Shown one piece after another: positions 53,021 through 61,938 of a DNA stretch of 64,000 nucleotides. Both the position numbers and the translations under genes were made by a program. The stretch spans positions 1 through 64,000 of the forward strand of contig DDSV01000023.1 in NCBI GenBank assembly GCA_002344215.1, in the 5' to 3' direction. The first letter of the stretch is position 1; every line of letters begins with the position of its first letter. A model generated the notes under the pieces. That model ran no database searches and had not been told where the DNA came from. It saw only the letters and a list, made by a program, of their open reading frames with translations. The DNA is from Akkermansiaceae bacterium UBA2381 (lineage in GTDB: Bacteria; Verrucomicrobiota; Verrucomicrobiia; Verrucomicrobiales; DEV007).

Positions 53021-53358
53021 GGCTGGAAAGGAGAAGAGAGGATGAAAAGGCGAGTACTGCAATCGAGCGCGGACCCTGCCGTCCGCATTGATGGAAATCG
53101 CCGGATTGCATCGTTTTCTTAGAAGCTAACATTGAGAGGAGTCTTTGGGGCTGTGGGTAGCTGGTTGCAAACTCTCAATTTAAGGCCTGACCCACACAAA
53201 CGCGGACAATTCTCGTTGACTGAAAGGGCAAGATCAGGCGAATCTCCATAGAAAACGTCGCTCCTGAACGCCTGAATCCGAGTCGCCCGCTTGCCCATCA
53301 ACAATTCTCCCCAACTCAAGTATCAGATCCAGACCTTCCTGTCTCTAGACACCTCTTC
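53021..53358. other. Island left border, 338 bases without a recognised gene
   Basis: The first part is GC-rich and holds a 6-bp hairpin, GCGGAC (53069-53074) with GTCCGC (53081-53086), possibly ending the trmD transcript. From about 53100 the sequence turns AT-richer towards the methyltransferase gene. The promoter of the three-gene island should lie here, but no clear element could be assigned. No integrase, tRNA end or direct repeat is visible. Confidence 0.5.
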
Positions 53359-54498
53359 ATGTCCCTTCTAGCTAAACAAACCGCCTCTTTAAACTGCCTC
53401 GATCTATTTGCGGGAGTCGGAGGATTTTCAAAAGCGGCGATTGACATTGGAATCAATGTGAGAGCTGCGGTCGAAATTGATCACCACGCATGCGAAAGCT
53501 ACCGATTCAACCTCATAAACACTTCGCCGAAACCTCCGAAACTTTATGAAGCAGACATACGGATTCTGGATCCAAAAAAGGTAGCCCTTGACGCATTTCC
53601 ATCTTACGCAAAATGCGATCTTATCCTCGGAGGGCCGCCCTGCCAAGGCTTCTCCGTTCACCGAATTAAGGGATCGGGAGTAAATGATCCTAGGAACGAA
53701 CTACTATTCCAATACTTCGCATTTGTAGCGGAACTTCGACCGAAATTATTTCTTCTTGAAAACGTGCCCGGAATATTATGGGAAAGACACAAGTCTTTCT
53801 TAAATCGCTTCACCGAAGAGTCCGAAAAGATTGGTTATCGGATCATCGGTCCAACGTTGCTGGACGCTCGAGATTACGGAGTACCACAACGCAGGCGGCG
53901 GATTTTCCTTCTCGGGATCCGAAACGACTTGAGTGGGGCACCTGTTTGGCCTCCACCTCCGACACACCAATCGCCAACTGCAATCGACCGCGATCCAAAA
54001 CGACTTCCATGGGAATCCTGCAAGCATGTCTTCAGAGCAGCAAACAAAAATGACATGAACGACCTTCACATGGTGCACGGTTCAGAATTAATTGAAGCGT
54101 TTAAGAACACGCCAAAAAATGGAGGCAGTCGATCTGAGTCCGGTCGCACACTGAAATGTCACGCTAACCATGACGGACACAAAGACGTCTACGGCCGAAT
54201 CGATCCTTCGAAACCAGCCCCGACGATGACTACGGCATGCGTTAATCCATCGAAAGGGAGATTCGTTCATCCAACAAGAAACCATGGAATTACGGTCAGA
54301 CAGGCGGCACGCATCCAGACTTTTCCAGACGACTTTGTCTTTACAGGTGGCATCATAGCTGCAGCGAAACAAATTGGGAATGCTGTCCCTATTAAATTAG
54401 GGCATACTCTGTTACAATCCTTGGCAACCTACCTAATTGAGGAGCGCGCTGAACAAATACATTGCAACTCAACAGAACTATTAGCGTCAAATGCTTGA
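53359..54498 (+). CDS. DNA (cytosine-5-)-methyltransferase
   Basis: 379 aa and complete. Motif I (LDLFAGVGGFSKAA) binds AdoMet, motif IV holds catalytic C95 in GGPPCQGFS, motif VI is ENVPGIL (residues 134-140), motif VIII is QRRRRIFLLG (177-186), and motifs IX-X are RQAARIQTFPDDF and KQIGNAVPI. The target-recognition part between VIII and IX is compact (about residues 190-310). It methylates cytosine in a specific but unknown DNA sequence. The gene is AT-richer than its chromosomal neighbours and overlaps the next gene by eight bases. No type II endonuclease or Vsr gene is visible beside it. Confidence 0.94.
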   Translation: MSLLAKQTASLNCLDLFAGVGGFSKAAIDIGINVRAAVEIDHHACESYRFNLINTSPKPPKLYEADIRILDPKKVALDAFPSYAKCDLILGGPPCQGFSVHRIKGSGVNDPRNELLFQYFAFVAELRPKLFLLENVPGILWERHKSFLNRFTEESEKIGYRIIGPTLLDARDYGVPQRRRRIFLLGIRNDLSGAPVWPPPPTHQSPTAIDRDPKRLPWESCKHVFRAANKNDMNDLHMVHGSELIEAFKNTPKNGGSRSESGRTLKCHANHDGHKDVYGRIDPSKPAPTMTTACVNPSKGRFVHPTRNHGITVRQAARIQTFPDDFVFTGGIIAAAKQIGNAVPIKLGHTLLQSLATYLIEERAEQIHCNSTELLASNA

Positions 54499-57472
54499 GA
54501 CACTTGCATTTATAACTCGGGCACGAACGGTAGATCACCTCGGTCGTGGACAGATAGCTGACTGCCCCACCGCAATTTCAGAACTCTGGAAAAACTCCTA
54601 CGACGCATATGCCCGAAATGTATCTCTGAATATATACTCCGGTCAGATTCCGGTCGCGGCACTTTCCGATGATGGCCACGGGATGAACAAAACTGAGTTT
54701 ATTGAGAAATGGCTCGTTGTCGGAACCGAATCTAAAGCAATAAGTGGTTCCACGCCACTCTCCGACCGCAACGGGCTGAAGTACCGACCTAAGCAGGGTC
54801 AAAAGGGAATTGGCAGACTTTCATCAGGGTACCTTGGGCCACTTCTGCTCTTAGTATCCAAACGAAGAGGATCTCCCTTTGTTGCGGCACTTCTGGATTG
54901 GAGGCTGTTCCAGAATCCGTTCCTTCTTCTTCATGACATCGAAATTCCCATCACCACTTTCGATAGAAAGGAGGAGTTACTTTCGCTTATCGACCCCATG
55001 CTAACAAAACTTGTGGACAACATCTGGGGACATGGCGATGAAAATCAAAAATCACGAATTGAATCCGCGTGGAGTAAGTTAGATGAAATAGAAGGAACCG
55101 AAGGCGAAACTTTCCTCTCGCCAACTACACGGCAATCGATCGAAAATCTCTTAGTCTCTTCGCCATTCTCCGAATCCCACCTTCAACAATGGCCTGTATG
55201 GAACGATGTAACAGAGTCTGGAACTCTGTTGCTTGTTGCAGATATAGATTTCGACCTTCGCGCTCAACTAGACTCAAGCAATTCGCCGGACAGTACAACT
55301 TCCCGTGCGCAAAGAAAATTCTTTGAGATTCTATCGAGCTTCTGTGACCCATTCCCAGATCCTGGAATTGATCAGATACTAACAAGCGATTCAGATTTCA
55401 GCTGCTCCGTAATCGCGTGGAACGGCCCGTCTTCAAAAGTAATAATCGGAAAAGAAAGGGAGTTCGACTTGTCCGTTATTCAACAGCTGGAACACGTAAT
55501 CGACGGACGAATTGATGAAGACGGAACTTTCGTAGGACGAGTTAAAGCTTTCGGAACTTGGTTAGAAGGCGATATTGTAATTCCGATAATTGGAAATTTG
55601 GAACTACCGAAGCGATCGGACACAAAAGTTGGTGGATTCAACTTATACATCGCATCGATGGAGTTCGACCGAAGTAATACAACGCACACCCCTGAACAGT
55701 GGTCAAAGTTTAAGGACCTCGCAAAGCTTTACTCGGGGTTTATGGTCTACCGGGATGGATTGCGGGTCATGCCATATGGGCGCTCTAGTAACGACTTTTT
55801 CGAGATTGAGAGAAGACGAAGTTTGAGTGCGGGTAGAGAATTTTGGAACCTAAGACAGATGTTCGGCAGGATTGCATTAACGCGTTTGGAGAACCCAAAT
55901 CTCCGCGATAAAGCCGGGCGCGAAGGATTAATCGATAATAGATCAGCAAAAGGTTTACGAGACATTGTTGAAAATGTCCTAATGACATCAGCGCGCCGAT
56001 ACTTTGGTAGTAAATCAGAAATTCGCGCCAAAGTTGTACCGGGTCTAAAAGCTGATTATCAGTTAAAGAAAGACGAGGAACAACGAAAAAAATTCACGGC
56101 TCAGCAGAGGCGTGCTTTTAGTAGCAATCTCGTTAAATGGACTGATGAACTGCCAAGAGTGCTGGGGAATCTTAATACCGTCTTAGCTGAAATCAATAAC
56201 AACTACGATACTCTTACCGAGCAAAAGGTTATGCTGTTAAGAGAGGCAGTTTCAGATTCAAAAGATCAAGTCTCCAGCTTTAAACTCGGAACTGCCCCCA
56301 GAAAGCTTGGTCCGCTGGACGAGATATACAGGACATTTAAATCCGACTGTGCTTTGGCAAAGTCAATTGCAATGGAAGCGGCGGATCGTCTTCAGGCAAG
56401 ACTAGCTGAGTTGAACCCAAAGGCTCCGGAAGAACTCGCTAAGCAAGAACTGCAGCGAAACTCGAATCAGATTAAACGCAAGATTCGTGCATGGGCATCT
56501 AGTATCAATGAAATTCTTTCAGCAGAAGAGAAGCGACTTCAAGATATTGCAAATGATAGAATCCAAAGCTATTTCACCGAAATGTCTGGCCTGATCACTG
56601 ATGTGAGACACCGACGATTACAGCTTCGCGAAGCACTAAATACTTTTGAACTTGAGCGCGAGAGAGTTGACGATGAAAATGAAGATTTGTATGTGCCGTA
56701 TATAACTGCACTTGAAAGCTTGAAGTTGAGCATCGACTTAGCGTCACTTGCTTCTTCAGGAGCCGCTGAAATCGGCGGTCTACGTGAGGAACTTGATCGA
56801 ATTACCAGCTTAGCGCAACTTGGAATAACGATCGAAATTATCGGCCACGAGCTTGAGGGTTTCGACGAGGCTGTGGCAACTGGTCTGAATTCACTTCCCA
56901 ATGACATAAGAGAGCTCAGAGCGATAGAAAGTATCCGTGCAGGTCATGCGGGTCTAACGGAGCGGCTCAGATTTCTCTCGCCACTAAAGCTCTCAGGCCC
57001 AGCAAAGAATGAATGGATTTCTGGTAACGAAATATTCATTTATGTTACTGAGTTTTTTGGCGAAAAATTGTCGCGAGATCATATATTATTTAGCGCATCG
57101 GACGATTTCAAGCGATTCAAGATCTTTGAATCCAGGGCAAGAATTTACCCTGTGTTTGTGAACTTGGTAAACAATTCTCGATACTGGGTGTGCCAGCAAC
57201 AGACTGAAGGCCGAAAGATTGAATTGAATATAATTCAGGATAAAGTTGTAGTGTCTGACTCAGGTCCTGGCGTTGAGGAAGGTGACATTAGTTCACTCTT
57301 TAAACTATTTTTTACGAGAAAAAGAATAGGTGGAAGAGGTGTTGGACTCTACTTGTGCAGAGCAAACCTGGGCGCATCAGGGCACCAGATCGAATATATT
57401 CGAAGCGGTCCGTTGAAAAAATTAAACGGAGCTAATTTTGCAATAATTTTCAATGGCGGTGTATTAGAATGA
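54491..57472 (+). CDS. Large protein with two GHKL ATPase modules (Hsp90/MORC-like and histidine-kinase-like)
   Basis: 993 aa. N-terminal module (residues 1-150): N-box AISELWKNSYDAYA with N35, DDGHGM (60-65) and the lid GQKGIGRLSSG (103-113), as in Hsp90/MutL/MORC ATPases. Beta-rich and helical middle: about 150-530. A long helical, coiled-coil-like region spans 530-780. C-terminal module: LGITIEIIGHELEGF with H786 resembles a kinase H-box, N-box FVNLVNNSRYWV (N894, N895), G1 DSGPGV (923-928), F-box LFKLFFTRK and G2 GGRGVGLYLC (947-956). ATP binding at both ends is predicted. GHKL ATPases beside DNA methylases are known from restriction-like systems; this two-headed form with a receiver partner is unusual. 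Confidence 0.88.
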   Translation: MLETLAFITRARTVDHLGRGQIADCPTAISELWKNSYDAYARNVSLNIYSGQIPVAALSDDGHGMNKTEFIEKWLVVGTESKAISGSTPLSDRNGLKYRPKQGQKGIGRLSSGYLGPLLLLVSKRRGSPFVAALLDWRLFQNPFLLLHDIEIPITTFDRKEELLSLIDPMLTKLVDNIWGHGDENQKSRIESAWSKLDEIEGTEGETFLSPTTRQSIENLLVSSPFSESHLQQWPVWNDVTESGTLLLVADIDFDLRAQLDSSNSPDSTTSRAQRKFFEILSSFCDPFPDPGIDQILTSDSDFSCSVIAWNGPSSKVIIGKEREFDLSVIQQLEHVIDGRIDEDGTFVGRVKAFGTWLEGDIVIPIIGNLELPKRSDTKVGGFNLYIASMEFDRSNTTHTPEQWSKFKDLAKLYSGFMVYRDGLRVMPYGRSSNDFFEIERRRSLSAGREFWNLRQMFGRIALTRLENPNLRDKAGREGLIDNRSAKGLRDIVENVLMTSARRYFGSKSEIRAKVVPGLKADYQLKKDEEQRKKFTAQQRRAFSSNLVKWTDELPRVLGNLNTVLAEINNNYDTLTEQKVMLLREAVSDSKDQVSSFKLGTAPRKLGPLDEIYRTFKSDCALAKSIAMEAADRLQARLAELNPKAPEELAKQELQRNSNQIKRKIRAWASSINEILSAEEKRLQDIANDRIQSYFTEMSGLITDVRHRRLQLREALNTFELERERVDDENEDLYVPYITALESLKLSIDLASLASSGAAEIGGLREELDRITSLAQLGITIEIIGHELEGFDEAVATGLNSLPNDIRELRAIESIRAGHAGLTERLRFLSPLKLSGPAKNEWISGNEIFIYVTEFFGEKLSRDHILFSASDDFKRFKIFESRARIYPVFVNLVNNSRYWVCQQQTEGRKIELNIIQDKVVVSDSGPGVEEGDISSLFKLFFTRKRIGGRGVGLYLCRANLGASGHQIEYIRSGPLKKLNGANFAIIFNGGVLE

Positions 57473-57488
57473 TATTTCGGTCGAAAGA

Positions 57489-59249
57489 ATGACAACAAAA
57501 TTTATTGAAGAGGTGTTTATAACTCCAATAAGGTCGGTTTTAATTATCGATGACGAATACCCGACGATTGATAGTCTGTTGGAAACTAGAGATAAAAGAT
57601 CAAATTTCTGGGAAACATGCTCACCTGAAGTTCTCAGGAATGCCGACGACCTTCTCTCTTTCACAAAATTCTGCCGTGAGTCAGACAGGGGATGGCTCGT
57701 AGACGTACACGACGGACAGAATATTGAGTTTAGTAACGAGGTTCCACTGGCGTCTCATCTCATTGAGCGAGACCTTCTTATTCTTGACTATCATATTGAC
57801 GGAGACTCTGGGACGCCATCTAAAGCCGTTCAGATACTAAAGAAACTCAGCGGCAGTAGTAACTTCAACATTGTTATTGTCTATTCGAAGGATAATCCTG
57901 ATAAAATTTTCCGTGAAATTGTCTTGGATTTTGTGTCACCTCAGTTTCGCCCATCGCTCACGGTAGATGAATCTGAATCTGTTCGGCGGGGTATTATTGA
58001 ATGGTATATAGAAGATGCAGAAATCGAATCCAAACTCAAAGAGTCAATCACTGGATCTGTCTACATTGAATTATTCCTTCTGAAGGAATCAAAGCTTCGA
58101 GATTCCAATGTTAAATTAGTCTGTTCAAATTTCCTGAATCTTCTCAAGGGCAAGCCGGATTCGCTTAGGGATCTATCAAATCAACTTATATTTAACTATT
58201 TCCTAAGCGAATTTGAGGCGCGTATGCCCAATGAAATTGCATCCCTAACTTCAATAAGCCGCCCAACCGCGACTACGAAATGGATTCGCTCAGACAATCT
58301 TTTCGTAACTTTCGTACAGAAGTCTAGTGAGGGAAATTCGGCTGAACTTATTCCTACGGCTATTGAAGCCTTGTGCGATTGGAATCCTTCTCCAAATCGC
58401 TTGTTTCTATCCAAGTTTCGCGCTGTGCTCGCGGCGCAGGCAGCACAGGCTGATGACAAAGCCATGCGTAATTTGGAAATGCAGGCTCTGTGGCTCCACG
58501 AGATGCTGAGCGCCGACCCATTGGAGAGACGCGGTCGGATTCAAGATGCCGTTGCCCGTTATGGCGAACGACTTCTTGATGCCGCGATTCCTGATGTCAC
58601 ATCTTTTGCTTGTGACGTTATCAAGTTATTTGATGACGACGAGGACAAGGGCGCTGTTGTAAAGAGGTTTTTTAGTATCGATATTAAAGATGGGCCTTCT
58701 CTGCAAGAGGCTCGAATTGGACATAATATTTACTGCTGTAGTAAAGAGCCTGTTGGTTCACACCTCACAATCGGGCATATTCTCGAAATGGGATCAGATC
58801 TTTGGGTTTGCCTAACGCCAGCATGTGATCTTGTGCCTATGCGAAAATCGAAGTTTCCCGGTGACGCAATTAGATTCAAGGCTGTTAAACTTTACGTTTG
58901 TCCAACTGCCGAGGCTGCCTTATCTGACAAAGGCGGATCCACTCTTTTTCTCGACATAAGTGGAAGGAGACGGTTTTTGTCTTTTAATAGGGATTGCGTT
59001 GAGGGCGCTTCACCCGACTGGGCCGAATTTCTCGCTTTGAATCAAGGGGCGATATCTCAGGCAAGTCTATCAATCGACATCTGTCGCTTTTCGTGGGTAA
59101 AGACAAGTGAAAACGAGGCGGAAGATTTTGGCCCAATGCATCATCTCGATAAGGCAAAGATCGTCTCGCAGTTACGTTACGAGTACGCTATTAATCTTCT
59201 GCACCGCCTCGGGCATAACCTGGCCCGAGTTGGTCTTGATTTTCGATAG
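57489..59249 (+). CDS. Receiver-like domain protein with large uncharacterised C-terminal region
   Basis: 586 aa, starting 16 bases after the GHKL gene. Residues 14-150 look like a response-regulator receiver: acidic pair in VLIIDDEYPT (D21, D22), phospho-acceptor candidate D100 in LLILDYHIDGDSG, and a strand with Ser in IVIVYSKDNPDK (S133). The conserved receiver lysine is not obvious. Residues 150-400 are mostly helical. Residues 400-540 are beta-rich with cysteines and the motif TPACDLV (443-449). The end is a helix (YEYAINLLHRLGHNLARVGL). No nuclease or DNA-binding motif was recognised. It is probably the output or regulator arm for the GHKL protein. Confidence 0.8.
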   Translation: MTTKFIEEVFITPIRSVLIIDDEYPTIDSLLETRDKRSNFWETCSPEVLRNADDLLSFTKFCRESDRGWLVDVHDGQNIEFSNEVPLASHLIERDLLILDYHIDGDSGTPSKAVQILKKLSGSSNFNIVIVYSKDNPDKIFREIVLDFVSPQFRPSLTVDESESVRRGIIEWYIEDAEIESKLKESITGSVYIELFLLKESKLRDSNVKLVCSNFLNLLKGKPDSLRDLSNQLIFNYFLSEFEARMPNEIASLTSISRPTATTKWIRSDNLFVTFVQKSSEGNSAELIPTAIEALCDWNPSPNRLFLSKFRAVLAAQAAQADDKAMRNLEMQALWLHEMLSADPLERRGRIQDAVARYGERLLDAAIPDVTSFACDVIKLFDDDEDKGAVVKRFFSIDIKDGPSLQEARIGHNIYCCSKEPVGSHLTIGHILEMGSDLWVCLTPACDLVPMRKSKFPGDAIRFKAVKLYVCPTAEAALSDKGGSTLFLDISGRRRFLSFNRDCVEGASPDWAEFLALNQGAISQASLSIDICRFSWVKTSENEAEDFGPMHHLDKAKIVSQLRYEYAINLLHRLGHNLARVGLDFR

Positions 59250-59336
59250 CACATAAGTTTCGAGCTGCCACGAGTCTATCATTTGCAGATTTACCTACTC
59301 TTTCGACCCCAACCCTCTCCGCCAAAATCTGCACAA

Positions 59337-59475
59337 TCTCCAAGCTCAAAAACATCACTGCAATCATCCCGCCAAACACCGCCGTGCCGATCACCTTCTG
59401 ACTCTCCGACCCGGCCCAAGTCGCTATCTTGAGCTGGATCACCCCGAGAATAAACGACCGCGGGGTGATCATTTC
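59337..59475 (-). pseudogene. Remnant of an RND efflux pump gene (AcrB-type)
   Basis: The minus strand encodes ITPRSFILGVIQLKIATWAG followed by SESQKVIGTAVFGGMIAVMF. This matches the region before the last membrane helices of AcrB-type pumps, normally like FILGVxPLxIATGAGAES then GTAVFGGM. Only about 45 of more than 1000 residues remain, and the sequence on both sides is unrelated. It lies between the island and pabB and marks a decayed site. The rest of 59250-59578 shows no gene. Confidence 0.7.
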
Positions 59476-59578
59476 TACCGGCAACGCAGTTGGGTCGCCA
59501 AGATCGTTACCTCAAGGACCCCTTGCCTTCCTCGCGCGGATACAAAAGGCCTGAAAAAGCTAATACCTCCCCTGTGCC

Positions 59579-60841
59579 CTACCCTTCGCAGGCCTGAAGA
59601 ATCCCCGCCGCCTTGTGGAGCGTTTCCTCCCATTCCCTCTCCGGAATGGAATCTGCCACGATCCCGGCTCCTACATGGAAGTGCAGGACTCCATTCTCCG
59701 CAACGAGGGTCCGGATCGCGATGTTAAACCGGCTCTCGCCGTTGAATCCGAAACAACCGATTGCCCCGGTGTACAATCCACGCGGACAGGGCTCGAGTTC
59801 GCGAATGATTTCACGCGCCCGCTTTTTCGGGGCTCCGGTAATGCTGCCGCCGGGGAAGCAGGCTTGCAGGGCATCGATGGGGCCGACGTCTTTTCGAAGG
59901 GTGCCCTCAATTGTCGAGACCAGGTGAAAGACCTGCGCATAACGTTCAAGTTTCAACAACTCCGTCGCCCTGACTGATCCATACTCGCAGATCTGCCCGA
60001 GGTCATTCCGCTCCAGGTCAGTGATCATGACCAACTCCGCGACTTCCTTGGGTGAGGTGATGAGGTCGTAGGCCGACTTTTCGTCCTTTTCGAGATCGCG
60101 AAAACGCGGACGAGTTCCCTTGATTGGGCGGGTCTGAATCGTCTTTCCGCTGATGCTGAGGAATTGCTCCGGCGACGAAGACATCACGATGCGTTCCCCA
60201 AGGCGGGCAAAGGCGGCGAAGGGGGCCGGAGAGCACTCGCGCAGCCGCTGGTAGAGAGAAATGGCATCAAAGTTCTCCGGCAGGGGCGCTGTAAACTGAT
60301 GAGCCAGATTCACCTGATAGATATCTCCGGCGGCGATGTAGTCCTGCGCTTTGCTGACAAGATCGCAATACTGCTGCCGATTCAGGTTGTCGGTAAACGT
60401 GATCGGATTGGCCGCCTTCGCAGAAAAGGGACGCCGCTGAGACGAGAGATTGCCCGACCCGGTCCACTGGCCGAGACGATGATCATAGGCGAGGAACTCA
60501 TGGTATTCGCCGAAGACGAACTCGCCCTCATAGGTGACGTATCCGTAAAGGCCCGCCCCGGGAAATCCGAGGTCCGGGGTCGATTCCTCCGGAGACCGAT
60601 TTCTTTCGTAGACTGCCCTCAGTCGAGAAAGGTCGCCCTCATCAAAGACATTGCCTCGAATCACCGACGCGGGTTGCCCTGTGATCAGCGAAAAACGTGA
60701 GTGAGCCTCTGACCTTTCGCCCGAATCAGTGGTCGACGAGTCCAGAAAGAAGAAGCCCGGCAAATGGGAGAGCTCAGCCGCCATTTGCGACGGGCTGAGG
60801 TGCTCCTCTCCCCGGAGACGGATGATGTCGTGACGACTCAT
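59579..60841 (-). CDS. pabB: Aminodeoxychorismate synthase component I (PabB) or anthranilate synthase-like enzyme
   Basis: The ATG at 60841 (MSRHDIIRLRGEEHLSPSQM) gives 420 aa; an upstream in-frame codon would overlap the preceding gene. The chorismate-binding fold is complete: YIAAGDIYQVNLAHQF, SSSPEQFLSI, the lysine motif TRPIKGTRPR typical of PabB, MITDLERNDLGQICEYGSV, FPGGSITGAPKKRA and FHVGAGIVADSIPE. It makes 4-amino-4-deoxychorismate for folate with a glutaminase partner that is not encoded here. The PIKGT lysine favours PabB over TrpE. Confidence 0.9.
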   Translation of the reverse strand: MSRHDIIRLRGEEHLSPSQMAAELSHLPGFFFLDSSTTDSGERSEAHSRFSLITGQPASVIRGNVFDEGDLSRLRAVYERNRSPEESTPDLGFPGAGLYGYVTYEGEFVFGEYHEFLAYDHRLGQWTGSGNLSSQRRPFSAKAANPITFTDNLNRQQYCDLVSKAQDYIAAGDIYQVNLAHQFTAPLPENFDAISLYQRLRECSPAPFAAFARLGERIVMSSSPEQFLSISGKTIQTRPIKGTRPRFRDLEKDEKSAYDLITSPKEVAELVMITDLERNDLGQICEYGSVRATELLKLERYAQVFHLVSTIEGTLRKDVGPIDALQACFPGGSITGAPKKRAREIIRELEPCPRGLYTGAIGCFGFNGESRFNIAIRTLVAENGVLHFHVGAGIVADSIPEREWEETLHKAAGILQACEG

Positions 60842-60903
60842 GCCTGCTTCACCCTCCCTTGACGGGTCTGAACCAACGAAGTGACCGCAGCGGCGCTGAT
60901 TTC

Positions 60904-61938
60904 TCAAACGGCGGCAAAGGTTCGCTCGAGCAGGGCGATCGTCTTTTTGATTCCCTCGACTTCCCCGAGTTCGCTGCCCTCATATTCAATGCCGACGTGG
61001 CCCTTGTAACCGGCCTCTTTGACGATCTGCATCATCTTTTTGAAATCCGTGTGAATCTCATTGCCGGCTTCATCGAAGTCGTGAGCCTTGGCTGAGACAC
61101 CCTTGGCGTAGGGCATCAGTTCTTTGGTCCCGAGATAGCGGTCATAGCCGAGCCCTGTCGCATCCTCGGTGTAGGCCGGGTCACCGGTATAGAGAGCCTT
61201 TTCGGATTCCCACTTGGCCGCATCGCCCCGGTTCTTAGCCACATAGAAATTCCCGAAGTCAGGAAGAGTGCCGCAGTTCTCCAGGCCGACATTTTTAATG
61301 ACCTGCGCGAGCCAGGCTCCGTTCGAGGAGAGGCCGCCATGGTTTTCAACGATGACTCCGAGTCCCATCGGTGCGGCATGTTCGGAAAGGCGGCGCAAGC
61401 CTTCCGTGCAAAGGTCCGCCTGCTCCTCCGGGCTGCGTGAGGCGTCGGAGGCGGCGTTGACGCGGATGCTGTGGCAGCCGAGAAACTTGGCCGCGTCGAG
61501 CCAGGCGAAGTGGCCTTCGACCGCAGCGGTCCGTTTCGCCGCGTCGGGATCGCCGAGGTTACCGACGCGATCACACATGATAAGAACGCTTTTGACCCCT
61601 TTGTCATCGCAGCGCTTTTTCATTTCGGCGAGATAGGCCTGATCCTTGGGCTGGTAACCGAGTTTCGGATCCTCCACGAAGAAGAACTGGTTGACCCATT
61701 CGATCGCGGTGAGTCCGAAGGTGTCTTTGGTGAAGGCGGGATAGTCGAGGTTGTCGAGTTCACCGGCTTTCAGGGCTTTGTGGAGCGACCACTGGGCGAG
61801 CGAGATTTGAAAAGGATTCTCTTTCGCCCCGTCCGTCGATTTACCCTCATCTGACTTTTCAAAACACGAGGTGAGAAATCCTCCGGCAGTGAGAGCGGTG
61901 GCGGAGGTGGCGAGGAAGCGACGGCGGGCAAGTTTCAT
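60904..61938 (-). CDS. Tat-exported sugar-phosphate isomerase/epimerase-like TIM-barrel protein
   Basis: 344 aa. The N-terminus has a twin-arginine motif (ARRRFLATSATALTAGGFL) and a possible lipobox cysteine in LTSC. The mature part is an AP-endonuclease-2/xylose-isomerase-like TIM barrel: ISLAQWSLHKALKAGELDNL, LGCHSIRVNAAS, GLGVIVENHGGLSSNG, CGTLPDFGNFY, VSAKAHDFDEAG and GHVGIEYEGSELGEVEG carry the Glu/Asp/His positions used for metal binding. Such exported isomerase-like proteins are abundant in Verrucomicrobia and Planctomycetes. The substrate is unknown. It is co-directional with pabB, 62 bases away. Confidence 0.88.
   Translation of the reverse strand: MKLARRRFLATSATALTAGGFLTSCFEKSDEGKSTDGAKENPFQISLAQWSLHKALKAGELDNLDYPAFTKDTFGLTAIEWVNQFFFVEDPKLGYQPKDQAYLAEMKKRCDDKGVKSVLIMCDRVGNLGDPDAAKRTAAVEGHFAWLDAAKFLGCHSIRVNAASDASRSPEEQADLCTEGLRRLSEHAAPMGLGVIVENHGGLSSNGAWLAQVIKNVGLENCGTLPDFGNFYVAKNRGDAAKWESEKALYTGDPAYTEDATGLGYDRYLGTKELMPYAKGVSAKAHDFDEAGNEIHTDFKKMMQIVKEAGYKGHVGIEYEGSELGEVEGIKKTIALLERTFAAV

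Noticed and set aside
53359..59249. Island considered as a classical type II restriction-modification, DISARM or BREX system
   Set aside because: No restriction endonuclease, helicase, phospholipase D, PglZ or Lon-like gene is present; only the methyltransferase is shared with those systems.
59191..59484. 97-codon minus-strand frame considered as an intact small gene
   Set aside because: Its first half is a piece of an RND pump and its second half is read through unrelated sequence opposite the end of the receiver-like gene, so it is listed as a remnant instead.
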